Of a DNA stretch of 64,000 bases, positions 26,217-35,343 are shown piece after piece. Within the stretch, counting starts at the first letter, position 1. Every line of letters starts with the position of its first letter. Both the position numbers and the translations under genes were made by a program. Source of the stretch: Bacteroidota bacterium. GTDB lineage: Bacteria > Bacteroidota > Bacteroidia > Chitinophagales > Chitinophagaceae. Under the pieces are notes generated by a model. The model was not told where the DNA came from and did not search any database. It saw only the letters and a program-made list of their open reading frames with translations. The stretch is from contig JAFAGI010000012.1 in NCBI GenBank assembly GCA_023422835.1, forward strand, positions 372,001 to 436,000, in the 5' to 3' direction.

Positions 26217-27659
26217 CTAATTCAGCGTGGCAAGCTGTACTTTTTGCGTGAGCTCCATCACATTTTCATTGAATACAGAATCGGTCTCCATCAGGTCCTT
26301 TACAGTCTGGCAGCTATGGATCACGGTGGTATGGTCGCGGCCGCCAAAATGTTCGCCGATGGTCTTGAGGGAATTTTTTGTAAATGCCTTCGCCAGGTAC
26401 ATCGTTATCTGCCTTGCCTGTACAATCTCGCGCTTCCGGGTTTTCTGCAGAAGCTTTTCATAAGGCACATCAAAATATTCGCATACCATTTTCTGAATGG
26501 CTTCTATGGTTATTTCTTTTGAATTGGATTTAATGATGTTGCGCAGAACTTTTTTAGCAATATCAATATCAATTTCCTTTTTATTCAGCGATGACTGTGC
26601 CAGCAGCGAAAGGAAAGCGCCTTCCAGTTCACGCACGTTGGTGGAAATATTGTTGGCTACGTATTTCAATACTTCTTTCGGAATGTCTACACCGTCTTTA
26701 TGCATTTTCTGGCGAAGTATTTCCAGGCGAACTTCAGGATCGGGTATTTGTATGTCGGTGCTCAATCCCCAGCGAAAGCGGCTCAGCAGTCTTTCCTGCA
26801 AACCGTTTAGGTCTTTGGGCGGTTTATCCGATGTCATGATCAGTTGCTTGCCGCTCTGGTGCAGGTGGTTAAATATGGCAAAGAAGGCATCCTGGCTCTT
26901 GTCGGCCGAAGCAAAGTATTGCACATCATCTATGATCAGCACATCTATTAACTGGTAGAAAAGAATAAAATCGTTTATCTGGTTGTTGCGGGAGTGGTTA
27001 ATAAACTGGTTGATGAATTTCTCACAGCTTACATACAGCACAACTTTATTGGGATTAGCCTTTTTGGTTTCGTTTCCTATAGCCTGTATCAGGTGGGTTT
27101 TTCCCAGGCCTGTGCCGCCGTAGATCACCAATGGGTTAAACGAAGTGGAGCCGGGCCTTTCCGCCACGGTTTTGCCTGCTCTTCTTGCCACGCGGTTACA
27201 ATCACCTTCTATAAAAGATTCAAAAGTATAGTTATCATTGAGTTGTGAATCAATCTTGAATTTTGTAATGCCGGGAGCGGCAAATGGATTGATGGTTACG
27301 GATTTTTCGCGGTTGAAGTTCCAGGGAAGTTCAATGCTGTTGTCGCTGCTTGGCCTAGCATGGCCGCCTGGTATATCTGTAGTGCCGCTTTTATTTTGAG
27401 ATCCGCTGTCTATCATTATGCGGTATTCCAGTTTAGCGCCGCGGCCTAAAGTGCGGGTAAGTGTTTTTTGCAATAAAGAAACGTAATGCTCTTCCAGGTA
27501 TTCATAAAAAAACTGGCTGGGAACCTGTATTAACAGTCCGTTATCTTTTAGTTCAATGGGCACAATGGGTTCGAACCAGGTTTTGTATTCCTGCCACTCA
27601 ACAATATCCTTAATAATATTCAAACAATTGTTCCAAACAGATTCCGCAGTATTATTCAT
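26217..27659 (-). CDS. dnaA: chromosomal replication initiator DnaA
   Basis: 480 residues from ATG 27659 (MNNTAESVWNNCLNIIKD); the frame start at 27677 adds six residues. Domain I is at 1-85, a variable linker at about 90-145, and the AAA+ domain III carries Walker A GGTGLGKTHL (near 185) and Walker B LIIDDVQ (near 245) plus the sensor region RLLSRFRWGL. The C-terminal domain IV ends with the signature GGRDHTTVIHSCQ that binds DnaA boxes. No cluster of TTATCCACA boxes is visible around the gene and dnaN is absent, so oriC is probably elsewhere, as is common in this phylum. Confidence 0.97.
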   Translation of the reverse strand: MNNTAESVWNNCLNIIKDIVEWQEYKTWFEPIVPIELKDNGLLIQVPSQFFYEYLEEHYVSLLQKTLTRTLGRGAKLEYRIMIDSGSQNKSGTTDIPGGHARPSSDNSIELPWNFNREKSVTINPFAAPGITKFKIDSQLNDNYTFESFIEGDCNRVARRAGKTVAERPGSTSFNPLVIYGGTGLGKTHLIQAIGNETKKANPNKVVLYVSCEKFINQFINHSRNNQINDFILFYQLIDVLIIDDVQYFASADKSQDAFFAIFNHLHQSGKQLIMTSDKPPKDLNGLQERLLSRFRWGLSTDIQIPDPEVRLEILRQKMHKDGVDIPKEVLKYVANNISTNVRELEGAFLSLLAQSSLNKKEIDIDIAKKVLRNIIKSNSKEITIEAIQKMVCEYFDVPYEKLLQKTRKREIVQARQITMYLAKAFTKNSLKTIGEHFGGRDHTTVIHSCQTVKDLMETDSVFNENVMELTQKVQLATLN

Positions 27660-27880
27660 TACTTTAATTGCAAACACATTTAATAATGAGAAATGTCGTT
27701 CATTTTCAATTGAAAACCTCTCGAAAACAGAAGACGAATTTCTTGCTTTTTTTGTTGAAAAAAAAATTTTTTATTTCGCTCAAATTTATCTAATGCATAA
27801 AACAACTGGTTACTTAGAATTTGATTTGAAGATACGCATTATATTCATACAATCCAATGTTCTAGCCATTTCCGGCGATT

Positions 27881-28531
27881 TTAGTTAGCATAGCGTATTC
27901 TTCTGTACGGAACAGGCCATATAGTTTTTCCGGTGTTGGTAAGCCATTGAATATATTCACATATGGCACGGCGCATGCTCAGGTCAGCATTTAAAACGGG
28001 TATATTTGCCGGTACAGGAATTCTTTTTTTTACAAGGAGGTAATAGGGTATAGCCAGCATGTATTCGCGAGCGCTGTCCAATGGTTGCCTGTTGATAAAA
28101 ATACTGTCTGCCTGCATGTTGTTTATCTGCATTTGCAGGCCGGCTACAGCGAAGCCTCCCAAAGAAGCGATCTTGTCGAGCATGGGTTTAAGTTGTGCCC
28201 CGTTTACTTTCATCACAGCAATAGAGTCTTCATAGGGCAACAGCTTTAATAACTGGTTTTTCTTAAAAGTGCCTTTCTCTATTTTTCCTCTGATCGATTG
28301 CGGAGAAACCAGCGCAATATGTATCTTATTGCCCCATTTTAACTGTACTGCTGTTTTTATGCCATCAGCAATAAAATTTCCCAGCGGCCCTTCGGGCAGT
28401 TTATGGTAGAGGTCGTACATGGCAAAGCCAATCGTGGTGCTGTCTTCAGGAGCAATGCCGGCTGTATCTTTCTGTGCAGATGCATTCAAAGATAGCAACA
28501 TGGCCGTTGATAGCAGTAGCAGCCTAATCAT
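27881..28531 (-). CDS. 5'-nucleotidase C-terminal-domain protein, secreted
   Basis: 216 residues from ATG 28531, which yields a signal peptide (MIRLLLLSTAMLLSLNASAQ); the longer frame from 28597 would run through the fba terminator. The mature part matches the substrate-binding C-terminal domain of 5'-nucleotidases (GNFIADGIKTAVQLKW, ALVSPQSIRGKIEKGTFKKNQLLKLLPYEDSIAVMKVNGAQL). The catalytic metallophosphatase domain is absent as a separate gene here, unlike many Bacteroidota where both halves are adjacent genes. The role alone is unclear; it may bind nucleosides. Lies downstream of fba beyond a terminator. Confidence 0.75.
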   Translation of the reverse strand: MIRLLLLSTAMLLSLNASAQKDTAGIAPEDSTTIGFAMYDLYHKLPEGPLGNFIADGIKTAVQLKWGNKIHIALVSPQSIRGKIEKGTFKKNQLLKLLPYEDSIAVMKVNGAQLKPMLDKIASLGGFAVAGLQMQINNMQADSIFINRQPLDSAREYMLAIPYYLLVKKRIPVPANIPVLNADLSMRRAICEYIQWLTNTGKTIWPVPYRRIRYAN

Positions 28532-28548
28532 TGTATTATTTTTAAATA

Positions 28549-28577
28549 AAAAAAAATCCCAGGAGGTTGTCCTGAGA
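28549..28577 (-). terminator. intrinsic terminator of fba
   Basis: Minus strand TCTCAGGA and TCCTGGGA pair (one G-U) around CAACC and end in nine T, 28 bp past the fba stop. Confidence 0.8.
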
Positions 28578-28604
28578 TTAAAGTTAAAATATTTCAATGA
28601 ATTA

Positions 28605-29678
28605 TTATGCGTTCCTGTTAATACAGTTCAGGTCGGTAAATGCTTCCTGTAATCTTTGTACGAAAGTTTCTTCGCCTTTGCGCAACCACACGCGTGGATC
28701 ATAGTATTTTTTGTTTGGGGCATCAGGGCCTTCCGGGTTGCCTAATTGCCCTTGCAGGTAAGCTTCATTTTTCTTGTAATAATTAAACACACCTTCAGAA
28801 AATGCCCATTGCATATCTGTATCAATGTTCATTTTGATTACACCGTAGTCCAGAGATTCAGTGATCTGGTGTTTCGGAGAGCCGCTGCCACCGTGGAATA
28901 CGTAGCATACAGGTTTTTCTTCGCTGCCTAAGCCTAATTTTTCACACACAAAGCTCTGGCTGCTCTTAAGAATATCAGGACGCAATTCCACATTACCCGG
29001 TTTGTACACGCCGTGTACATTGCCAAACGCAGCTGCAACGGTAAACAGGTCGCCTACTTGGCTCAGGGCTTCATACACCTGCCATACTTCTTCCGGCTGG
29101 GTATACAATTTTGAATTGTCTACATCTGTATTGTCTACACCGTCTTCTTCACCTCCAGTAACGCCCAGTTCCACTTCAATGCTCATGCCGAGCGGAGCCA
29201 TTTTCTTAAAAAATTCTACAGAAGTTTGAATGTTTTCCTCCAAAGATTCCTCGCTCAGGTCAAGCATGTGGGAGCTGAATAAAGGCTGGCCTTTTTCTTT
29301 TTTAAATTGCTCGCCTGCTTTGATCAGTGCATCTATCCAGGGCAACCATTTTTTTGCGGCATGGTCTGTGTGTAAAACCACAGGCACATTATAATATTGA
29401 GCTACATTGTGTACGTGCAGGGCGCCGCTGATAGCTCCGGCAATATTGGCTTGCAACTGGTCATTCGGCATACCCTTTCCGGCAAAGAACTGGGCGCCGC
29501 CGTTGCTGAATTGTATGATAACGGGAGAGTTGACTTTAGCCGCTGTTTCCAGTACCGCATTGATAGAGTTTGTGCCAATTACATTTACGGCAGGCATTGC
29601 AAATTTATTAGCATTTGCATCGTTGTACAAAGCCCTTAACTCTTCGCCATAAAGTACGCCACTTCTGTATTTTGCCAT
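28605..29678 (-). CDS. fbaA: class II fructose-bisphosphate aldolase
   Basis: Cleaves fructose 1,6-bisphosphate to glyceraldehyde 3-phosphate and dihydroxyacetone phosphate in glycolysis/gluconeogenesis. 357 residues, class IIa length. Zinc and substrate motifs are present: VVLHTDHAAKKWLPWIDALI (zinc His near 112), SSHMLDLSEESLEENI (near 140), ELGVTGGEEDGVDN (near 178-195), AFGNVHGVY (near 225), VFHGGSGSP (near 265) and VIKMNIDTDMQWA (near 290). Transcribed alone from a well-formed promoter at 29712-29743 and closed by a terminator. Confidence 0.96.
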   Translation of the reverse strand: MAKYRSGVLYGEELRALYNDANANKFAMPAVNVIGTNSINAVLETAAKVNSPVIIQFSNGGAQFFAGKGMPNDQLQANIAGAISGALHVHNVAQYYNVPVVLHTDHAAKKWLPWIDALIKAGEQFKKEKGQPLFSSHMLDLSEESLEENIQTSVEFFKKMAPLGMSIEVELGVTGGEEDGVDNTDVDNSKLYTQPEEVWQVYEALSQVGDLFTVAAAFGNVHGVYKPGNVELRPDILKSSQSFVCEKLGLGSEEKPVCYVFHGGSGSPKHQITESLDYGVIKMNIDTDMQWAFSEGVFNYYKKNEAYLQGQLGNPEGPDAPNKKYYDPRVWLRKGEETFVQRLQEAFTDLNCINRNA

Positions 29679-29711
29679 TTTTTGTAGTTTTTAATTTGAA
29701 AAAATTTTATG

Positions 29712-29743
29712 CAAAATTAAACATGTTTTCGGTAAGCAACAAA
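29712..29743 (-). promoter_or_regulatory. promoter of fba
   Basis: Minus strand TTTG (29740-29743) and TAATTTTG (29712-29719) are separated by 20 bp, a full match to the Bacteroidota -33/-7 pattern. The -7 box lies 33 bp before the ATG. Confidence 0.65.
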
Positions 29744-29769
29744 CCGAATTAATGTTAGGAGATTTTTGC

Positions 29770-29777
29770 TAACTTTG
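29770..29777 (+). promoter_or_regulatory. -7 element TAACTTTG upstream of accD
   Basis: Exact TAnnTTTG match, 78 bp before the accD ATG and only 27 bp from the divergent fba -33 box. No clear -33 TTTG. Confidence 0.45.
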
Positions 29778-29855
29778 CCGATTAAAGCAATAAAAAACAC
29801 GTAGAATAGAATTGTTCATTAATTTTGTGATAACATTGTTTTTTTACAAATCTCT

Positions 29856-30800
29856 ATGGCAGAAGAAATTGATAAGCAGGATCACGAAACGGATAACCTT
29901 GATCCTATAGCGGAGAATATAACTGTATTTCAGAACCTTGAAAATAAAGAAGATAATTTGAGTTGGTTTCAACGTTTAAAGAAAGGCATCAGCACCAGCA
30001 CTTCAGAAAAGAAGGAGATGCCCGAAGGCCTCTGGAGTAAATGCCCGGAATGTAGCTATATATGTACTTCTCAGGAATTGGCAGACAATAAATATGTGTG
30101 CCCGAAGTGCAGCTACCACCATCGCATAGAAAGCGAAGAATATTTCAGGCTGATGTTTGATGATGCGCAATACAAGGAGCTCTACAATGAAATTAAAAGC
30201 ATAGATTTTTTAGGCTTTACAGATTTAAAATCTTACCAGCAAAGGCTAGATAAACTATACTCTCAAACCGACCTGAAAGACAGTATGCGCGTGGCTACCG
30301 GCAAGGTCAACGGCAATGAGATGATTATCGCCAGCATGGATTTTGCCTTTATCGGCGGCTCACTGGGTAGTGTCATGGGAGAGAAGTTTAGCCGTTCGGT
30401 AGATTATGCCATTGAGCATCAGGTCCCGTTCATGGTCATCAGCAAAAGCGGCGGCGCACGTATGATGGAAAGTGCCTTCAGCTTAATGCAGATGGCAAAG
30501 ACAAGCGCCAAGCTTACACAACTGAGCAATGCTAAAATACCGTTCTTCTCGCTGGTTACAGATCCTACTTTTGGCGGCGTTACTGCAAGCTTTGCCATGC
30601 TGGGCGACTTCAACTTTGCTGAACCCGGCGCGCTCATTGGCTTTGCAGGCCCCAGGGTGATCAAAGACACCATTAAAAAAGAGCTGCCCAAAGGATTTCA
30701 GAAAAGCGAGTTCCAGCTTGAACATGGCTTCCTGGATTTTATTGTACACAGGCACGACCTTAAACAGCGGGTTTCTGTGTATGTGAACTTGTTGAAATAA
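29856..30800 (+). CDS. accD: acetyl-CoA carboxylase carboxyltransferase beta subunit
   Basis: Transfers the carboxyl group from biotin to acetyl-CoA in fatty-acid synthesis; works with AccA, which is not in this window. 314 residues. The zinc ribbon is C63-x2-C66 and C82-x2-C85 (CPEC, CPKC); the carboxyltransferase domain follows with FIGGSLGSVMGEKFSR, SKSGGARMMESAFSLMQMAK and GFAGPRVIKDTI. Compared with the usual start near LSWFQRLKKGI, there is an extra acidic N-terminal segment of about 35 residues; no other ATG fits closer, so I keep the long start. Followed by a terminator, then smpB. Confidence 0.95.
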   Translation: MAEEIDKQDHETDNLDPIAENITVFQNLENKEDNLSWFQRLKKGISTSTSEKKEMPEGLWSKCPECSYICTSQELADNKYVCPKCSYHHRIESEEYFRLMFDDAQYKELYNEIKSIDFLGFTDLKSYQQRLDKLYSQTDLKDSMRVATGKVNGNEMIIASMDFAFIGGSLGSVMGEKFSRSVDYAIEHQVPFMVISKSGGARMMESAFSLMQMAKTSAKLTQLSNAKIPFFSLVTDPTFGGVTASFAMLGDFNFAEPGALIGFAGPRVIKDTIKKELPKGFQKSEFQLEHGFLDFIVHRHDLKQRVSVYVNLLK

Positions 30801-30820
30801 AATTTTCTGACAGATAGTTT

Positions 30821-30848
30821 CAAAGCCTTTCACCAAGCGAGGGGCTTT
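30821..30848 (+). terminator. terminator between accD and smpB
   Basis: AAAGCC and GGCTTT form a short stem around a 14-base loop ahead of TTTTGATTTTTT. Moderate strength. Confidence 0.5.
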
Positions 30849-30872
30849 TGATTTTTTAAAGAGTGAGCAGCA

Positions 30873-31319
30873 ATGAAAGATATACGCATAAGTAACAAGC
30901 AGGCATATTACCATTATTTTATCGAAGATAAATACACCGCTGGCATTGTGCTGCTTGGTACCGAAGTAAAATCAGTGCGCGAAGCGCGCGTGAGTTTCAA
31001 TGACAGCTTCTGCTTTTTTGATAAAGGTGAGATCTGGCTGAGGGGCTTGTATATTGCTGAATACAAACTCGGAACCAGCAACAACCACGTAGCTGTACAC
31101 GACCGTAAACTGTTGCTTACAAAGCGAGAGATCAAAAGAATACAGGCAGCGCTAAAAGAAAAAGGATTAACGTTGGTGCCTCTGCAAATATTCGTGAATG
31201 AGAGAAACCTGGTAAAGGTAGAGGTAGGCTTGGCAAAGGGCAAAAAAATCTACGATAAACGCGAAACCATTAAACAGAGGGATAATGCAAAAGAAATGAA
31301 ACGCTTCCTTAAAAAGTAG
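30873..31319 (+). CDS. smpB: SsrA-binding protein SmpB
   Basis: 148 residues. Binds tmRNA and brings it to stalled ribosomes for trans-translation. Typical sequence: N-terminal NKQAYYHYFIEDKYTAGIVLLGTEVKSVREARVSFNDSF, then HVAVHDRKLLLTKREIKRI and the basic tail KGKKIYDKRETIKQRDNAKE. The ssrA gene itself is not visible in the window. Single gene. Confidence 0.96.
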   Translation: MKDIRISNKQAYYHYFIEDKYTAGIVLLGTEVKSVREARVSFNDSFCFFDKGEIWLRGLYIAEYKLGTSNNHVAVHDRKLLLTKREIKRIQAALKEKGLTLVPLQIFVNERNLVKVEVGLAKGKKIYDKRETIKQRDNAKEMKRFLKK

Positions 31320-31368
31320 CTATAAAATGTATTGATAATAATTACTTATCTTTATAGAAATTATCAAT

Positions 31369-32304
31369 ATGACTTTTACGCAGTTAGAATACATTATTTC
31401 CTTAAACATCCACAAACAGTTTTCTCTGGCGGCTGAGAAATGTTATGTAACGCAGCCTACGCTGAGCATGCAGATACAAAAGCTGGAAGATGAGCTGGGT
31501 GTAAAATTATTCGACCGCACCAAACAGCCTGTAACAGTTACACAGGCAGGACAGGAGGTGATAACTTATGCAAGGAAAATAATCGCGGAAAGAGACGAGC
31601 TGTTGCAGTCTATATCGGATAAAAAAGATATTGTAAATGGTGAATTGAGGGTAGGCATTATACCCACGCTAGCCCCTTACCTGTTGCCTTTGTTTATACC
31701 GCTGTTCACAAAAAAATATCCTAAAATAAAGCTTGTTGTCAATGAGGTTACTACAGACCTGCTGATAAGGGATTTAAAAGAAGGTGCTCTCGACGCCGGC
31801 ATTCTAGTAACACCACTCTACGATAAGGACATCATGGAAAATGTTTTATTCTACGAAGAGCTGATGGTGTATACTTCTAAAAAAAGCGACCTTATTGGCA
31901 AGGAATATATTTTGTCAAAAGATATAAACCCCGATAAGCTCTGGCTATTGGAAGAAGGCCACTGCTTCCGTTCACAGGTGATGAACTTTTGTGAATTAAG
32001 GAAAAACAGCCTGCACGGCAGCTTGTTTGAATACGAGGCAGGCAGCTTGGAAACCCTAATAAGATTGGTAGACGTAACAGACGGCGTAACGTTTTTGCCC
32101 GAGCTGGCAACATTAAATTTAGGCGTGAAACAGCTGCGGCAGCTAAAACTCTTTAAAGCGCCAAAACCCATGCGCGAAGTGAGCCTGGTAACCAACAAAG
32201 ACTTTGTGAAAAAGAAACTGGTAAACCTGTTGAAACACGAGGTATTGCAATCTTTACCGGAAAAAATAAAGGAAAATAAAAGTAAAAATATTGTTGCTAT
32301 TTAA
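31369..32304 (+). CDS. oxyR: peroxide-sensing LysR-type regulator OxyR
   Basis: 311 residues. The N-terminal winged helix-turn-helix (about 1-60: FTQLEYIISLNIHKQFSLAA, YVTQPTLSMQIQKLEDELGV) is followed by the LysR substrate-binding domain. The segment GHCFRSQVMNFC places cysteines at residues 199 and 208, the same numbers and spacing as the redox-active C199/C208 of E. coli OxyR, so it should form a disulfide with hydrogen peroxide and activate antioxidant genes. No catalase or peroxiredoxin gene lies next to it. It may be co-transcribed with the cysteine desulfurase gene 9 bp downstream. Confidence 0.93.
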   Translation: MTFTQLEYIISLNIHKQFSLAAEKCYVTQPTLSMQIQKLEDELGVKLFDRTKQPVTVTQAGQEVITYARKIIAERDELLQSISDKKDIVNGELRVGIIPTLAPYLLPLFIPLFTKKYPKIKLVVNEVTTDLLIRDLKEGALDAGILVTPLYDKDIMENVLFYEELMVYTSKKSDLIGKEYILSKDINPDKLWLLEEGHCFRSQVMNFCELRKNSLHGSLFEYEAGSLETLIRLVDVTDGVTFLPELATLNLGVKQLRQLKLFKAPKPMREVSLVTNKDFVKKKLVNLLKHEVLQSLPEKIKENKSKNIVAI

Positions 32305-32313
32305 AAACAGATC

Positions 32314-33447
32314 ATGATCTACCTGGATTATAATTCCACAACACCCGTTGATGAAAATGTATTGCAGGAGATGCTGCCTTACTTTACCACACAGTTTGGG
32401 AACGCCTCAAGCGCTACACATGTTTACGGTTTGCAGGCCCGCAAAGCGGTAGATAATGCACGTGAAAAAATTGCCGCTCATTTACATGCCGATGCGCAGG
32501 AGATTATTTTTACTTCCGGCGCTACGGAAGCTGTAAACCTCGCTGTTAAAGGCTTATTCGGAATGTATGGCGGTAGAAAGAAGCATATCATCACTGTGGC
32601 TACGGAGCACAGCGCAGTAATGGATACCTGCAAAAGCTTAGAGGAAAAAGGCGCGGAGCTCACTGTTTTGCCGGTTGACTCACACGGGCTTTTAGATATG
32701 GAGTCGCTGCAAAGCGCCATCCGCGAAGATACGTTGCTAATAGCAGTGATGTACGCCAATAACGAGACCGGTGTATTACAGCCAATAAAAATCATTGGCA
32801 ATATTTGTAAACAAAAAAACGTGTTTTTCTTTTGCGATGCTACCCAGGCAGTAGGTAAGTTACCAATGAATGTTCAGGACGAAAACATAGACATGCTGTG
32901 CTTTTCAGGGCATAAGATGTACGGGCCTAAAGGCATCGGTGGCTTGTATGTGCGAAGAAAAAGCCCGCGGGTAAATCTTACTGCACAGGTGCACGGGGGT
33001 GGCCATGAGCGTGGCTGGCGCAGCGGCACGCTGAATGTGCCGGGAATAGTGGGATTAGGCAAATCGTTGGATACTTTTCATGAAGAAGAAACTAAACGCA
33101 TAGAAACATTAAGAGATACGCTTGAAAATGCTTTGCTTGGTGTTGAAGGCGTCTTACTGAATGGGCACAAGCAGCGTCGTATATTCAATGTGTGCAATTT
33201 GTCTTTTAAAAAAGTCAGTGGCAAGCGGCTGATAGCGGAGCTGTCTAAAGAAATGGCAGTAGCTGCCGGCTCTGCGTGCAGCGCCGAAAGTAATATGCCC
33301 AGCCATGTCTTAACGGCAATGGGCGTGCCGGAAGATATGGCAAAAAGTTCCGTGCGCTTTAGCCTGGGAAGGTTCACCACTGGTGAAGAGATAATGTTTG
33401 CCATAGATTTTATAAAGGAAGTGTACGCGGGTTTGCGCGATCAGTAG
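32314..33447 (+). CDS. cysteine desulfurase (NifS/IscS family)
   Basis: 377 residues, PLP-dependent class V aminotransferase fold. Removes sulfur from cysteine for Fe-S cluster or thio-modification. Motifs: MIYLDYNSTTPVDENVL, TSGATEAVNLAVKG, TEHSAVMDTC, the PLP lysine K201 in CFSGHKMYGPKGIGGLYV, RSGTLNVPGIVG and the catalytic cysteine C322 in AGSACSAESNMPSHVL. The short loop around C322 is NifS/IscS-like rather than SufS-like. Located 9 bp after oxyR, a setting that suggests a link with oxidative damage to Fe-S clusters. The next gene ubiX has its own promoter inside this gene's end. Confidence 0.92.
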   Translation: MIYLDYNSTTPVDENVLQEMLPYFTTQFGNASSATHVYGLQARKAVDNAREKIAAHLHADAQEIIFTSGATEAVNLAVKGLFGMYGGRKKHIITVATEHSAVMDTCKSLEEKGAELTVLPVDSHGLLDMESLQSAIREDTLLIAVMYANNETGVLQPIKIIGNICKQKNVFFFCDATQAVGKLPMNVQDENIDMLCFSGHKMYGPKGIGGLYVRRKSPRVNLTAQVHGGGHERGWRSGTLNVPGIVGLGKSLDTFHEEETKRIETLRDTLENALLGVEGVLLNGHKQRRIFNVCNLSFKKVSGKRLIAELSKEMAVAAGSACSAESNMPSHVLTAMGVPEDMAKSSVRFSLGRFTTGEEIMFAIDFIKEVYAGLRDQ

Positions 33448-33464
33448 TTTAAAATGTAACTTTG
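33432..33464 (+). promoter_or_regulatory. promoter of ubiX
   Basis: TTTG at 33432-33435 and TAACTTTG at 33457-33464, spaced by 21 bp, match the -33/-7 pattern. The -33 box lies inside the end of the cysteine desulfurase gene; the -7 box ends 4 bp before the ubiX ATG. Confidence 0.6.
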
Positions 33465-33468
33465 CACA

Positions 33469-34035
33469 ATGTCTAAAAAAATAGTGATAGCGGTTACAGG
33501 TGCAAGCGGATCGCTGTATGCAAAATTGCTGCTGGACAAACTCATGATGCTTAAGGACCAATGGGAAGATGTCAGCATTGTTATGAGCAGAAACGCCCAA
33601 GATGTGTGGTCTACGGAATTGCAGAATGATGCTTACAAACACTACCCTGCAAAGTATTATGATAAAATGGATTTTAATGCGCCCTTTGCATCAGGCTCTG
33701 CCAGGTACGATACCATGATCATTGTGCCTTGCAGCATGGGCACATTAGGCCGCATCGCTTCCGGTATGAGCAACGACCTAGTAACCCGTGCCGCAGACGT
33801 GATACTGAAAGAGAGAAGAAAGCTGATCTTAGCTGTCCGTGATACGCCTTACAGCCTTGTACATATACAGAATATGCAAACTGTAACACTTGCCGGCGGC
33901 ATCGTATGCCCGCTGTCTCCTTCCTTTTACAGCCGCCCGCAAACTATTGAAGCGCTTGCCGCCACCGTGGTAGACAGGATAATTGATCTATGTGGATTTG
34001 ATAACCAGGCTTATCGTTGGGGAAATGAAGAATAG
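33469..34035 (+). CDS. ubiX: flavin prenyltransferase UbiX
   Basis: 188 residues. Prenylates FMN with dimethylallyl phosphate to give the cofactor of UbiD decarboxylases. Typical motifs: VIAVTGASGSLYAKLLLDKL (flavin binding, residues 4-23), MIIVPCSMGTLGRIASGMSNDLVTRAADVILKERRKL and DTPYSLVHIQNM, AGGIVCPLSPSFYSRPQTI. No ubiD gene is in the window. Overlaps the next gene dgkA by 11 bp. Confidence 0.95.
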   Translation: MSKKIVIAVTGASGSLYAKLLLDKLMMLKDQWEDVSIVMSRNAQDVWSTELQNDAYKHYPAKYYDKMDFNAPFASGSARYDTMIIVPCSMGTLGRIASGMSNDLVTRAADVILKERRKLILAVRDTPYSLVHIQNMQTVTLAGGIVCPLSPSFYSRPQTIEALAATVVDRIIDLCGFDNQAYRWGNEE

Positions 34036-34396
34036 AAAAGTGCCATTCCTGCAATCGGTTATGTATGCACTTTCCGGCATTATAACTTTTTTTTCCAAAG
34101 AGCGAAACGGCAAGATACAGCTTGCAGTAAGCGTTATAGCCATTGTATTTGCGTGGCTATTTTCCATTACACAAACAGAATGGCTCATCGTCTTGATCTT
34201 GTGTGCCGTAGTGATGGCGGCCGAAATGCTCAACACAGCCATTGAAAAACTTTGCGACCGCGTCACAACCGATTATGATGAAATTATCAAAGTTGTCAAA
34301 GATGTATCGGCAGGTGCTGTATTGCTTGTTTCTCTTTTGGCCGTTATCACCGGTTTGATGATATTTGTGCCTTACCTAATTAACTGTTTTCAATGA
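34025..34396 (+). CDS. dgkA: diacylglycerol kinase family membrane protein
   Basis: 123 residues from ATG 34025; the frame begins earlier inside ubiX, but this start fits the family. Three membrane spans (IQLAVSVIAIVFAWLF, TEWLIVLILCAVVMAAEML, SAGAVLLVSLLAVITGLMIFVPYL) and the active-site motif AAEMLNTAIEKLCDRV mark prokaryotic diacylglycerol/undecaprenol kinases. Gram-positive-type relatives phosphorylate undecaprenol, which also fits here. Translationally coupled to ubiX (11-bp overlap) and overlapping the EamA gene start by 4 bp. Confidence 0.9.
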   Translation: MKNRKVPFLQSVMYALSGIITFFSKERNGKIQLAVSVIAIVFAWLFSITQTEWLIVLILCAVVMAAEMLNTAIEKLCDRVTTDYDEIIKVVKDVSAGAVLLVSLLAVITGLMIFVPYLINCFQ

Positions 34397-35343
34397 GGAT
34401 AATCAAAAGATCTTCGGGGCACGTTGCGCTGTTGATAGCTAATATTATATTCGGACTGAATATGGCCGTATCAAGATCTTTGCTTCCGGATATGCTGCAG
34501 CCTTTATCCCTGCATCTTTTCAGGGTAGCGGGTGCAGCGCTGCTTTTCTGGATAGCTTCTGTGTTTATTAAAAAAGCAAGAATACCTTTTAAAGATCTCA
34601 TCAAATTATTTCTTGCCGGTATGCTCGGGGTTCTCATCAACCAGTTATCATTTATCATCGGTCTTTCCACAACTTCACCCGTTACAGCTTCTTTAATAAC
34701 AACTTTGCTTCCGGTGATCACAATGGTTTTATCATTTCTGATACTTAGTGAACCTATCAGCTGGCTGAAAGTGACAGGCGTGGCTGTCGGCGCCTCAGGC
34801 GCATTGCTTCTTATAATGGCAAATGCCGAAGGGACCGGCGACAGCAGCTTACACGGTATTCTGTTAATTTTGTTTTCATCATTCAGCTATGCGCTGTATC
34901 TCACTTTATTCAAAAAACTTATTGCAACTTATCACCCGGTTCACATTATGAAATGGATGTTTTTATTTTCTTTAATAATAAGCATTCCTCTTTGCTTTAC
35001 CGCTTTTATTAATACACCTTTCAGTCAATTGCCAACAGATGCATGGTTAAGAATAGGCTACGTTGTAGTGTTTGCAACGTTTATAGCCTATTTATTAATC
35101 CCGGTCGGCCAGAAAACCATCCGGCCTACTACGCTGAGCATGTATAATTATTTGCAGCCTTTTGTAGCATCTGTTGTTGCTATAGGCATGGGCATGGGCA
35201 GTTTCGGTTATGAAAATATCCTTTCTGCCATACTTGTTTTTTCCGGTGTCTATATTGTTACGCAGAGTAAATCAAAGATACAGCTTGAAATGCAGCGGCG
35301 CAGAAAAAATATAGAAAAGATCAGGAAAGCTAAAGCAGTGTAA
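34393..35343 (+). CDS. EamA/DMT-family transporter
   Basis: 316 residues, ten hydrophobic spans in two EamA repeats (residues about 8-140 and 155-290), the drug/metabolite exporter fold in the cytoplasmic membrane. PSI motif-like PISWLKVTGVAVGASGALLLI closes the first repeat. Ends with a basic tail (MQRRRKNIEKIRKAKAV). Substrate not predictable. Its ATG overlaps the dgkA stop (ATGA type, 4 bp) and its end overlaps the convergent asnA gene by 14 bp. Confidence 0.88.
   Translation: MRIIKRSSGHVALLIANIIFGLNMAVSRSLLPDMLQPLSLHLFRVAGAALLFWIASVFIKKARIPFKDLIKLFLAGMLGVLINQLSFIIGLSTTSPVTASLITTLLPVITMVLSFLILSEPISWLKVTGVAVGASGALLLIMANAEGTGDSSLHGILLILFSSFSYALYLTLFKKLIATYHPVHIMKWMFLFSLIISIPLCFTAFINTPFSQLPTDAWLRIGYVVVFATFIAYLLIPVGQKTIRPTTLSMYNYLQPFVASVVAIGMGMGSFGYENILSAILVFSGVYIVTQSKSKIQLEMQRRRKNIEKIRKAKAV

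Noticed and set aside
27660..27880. Possible oriC next to dnaA
   Set aside because: AT-rich, but I see no cluster of TTATCCACA-type boxes, and dnaN/recF are not adjacent.
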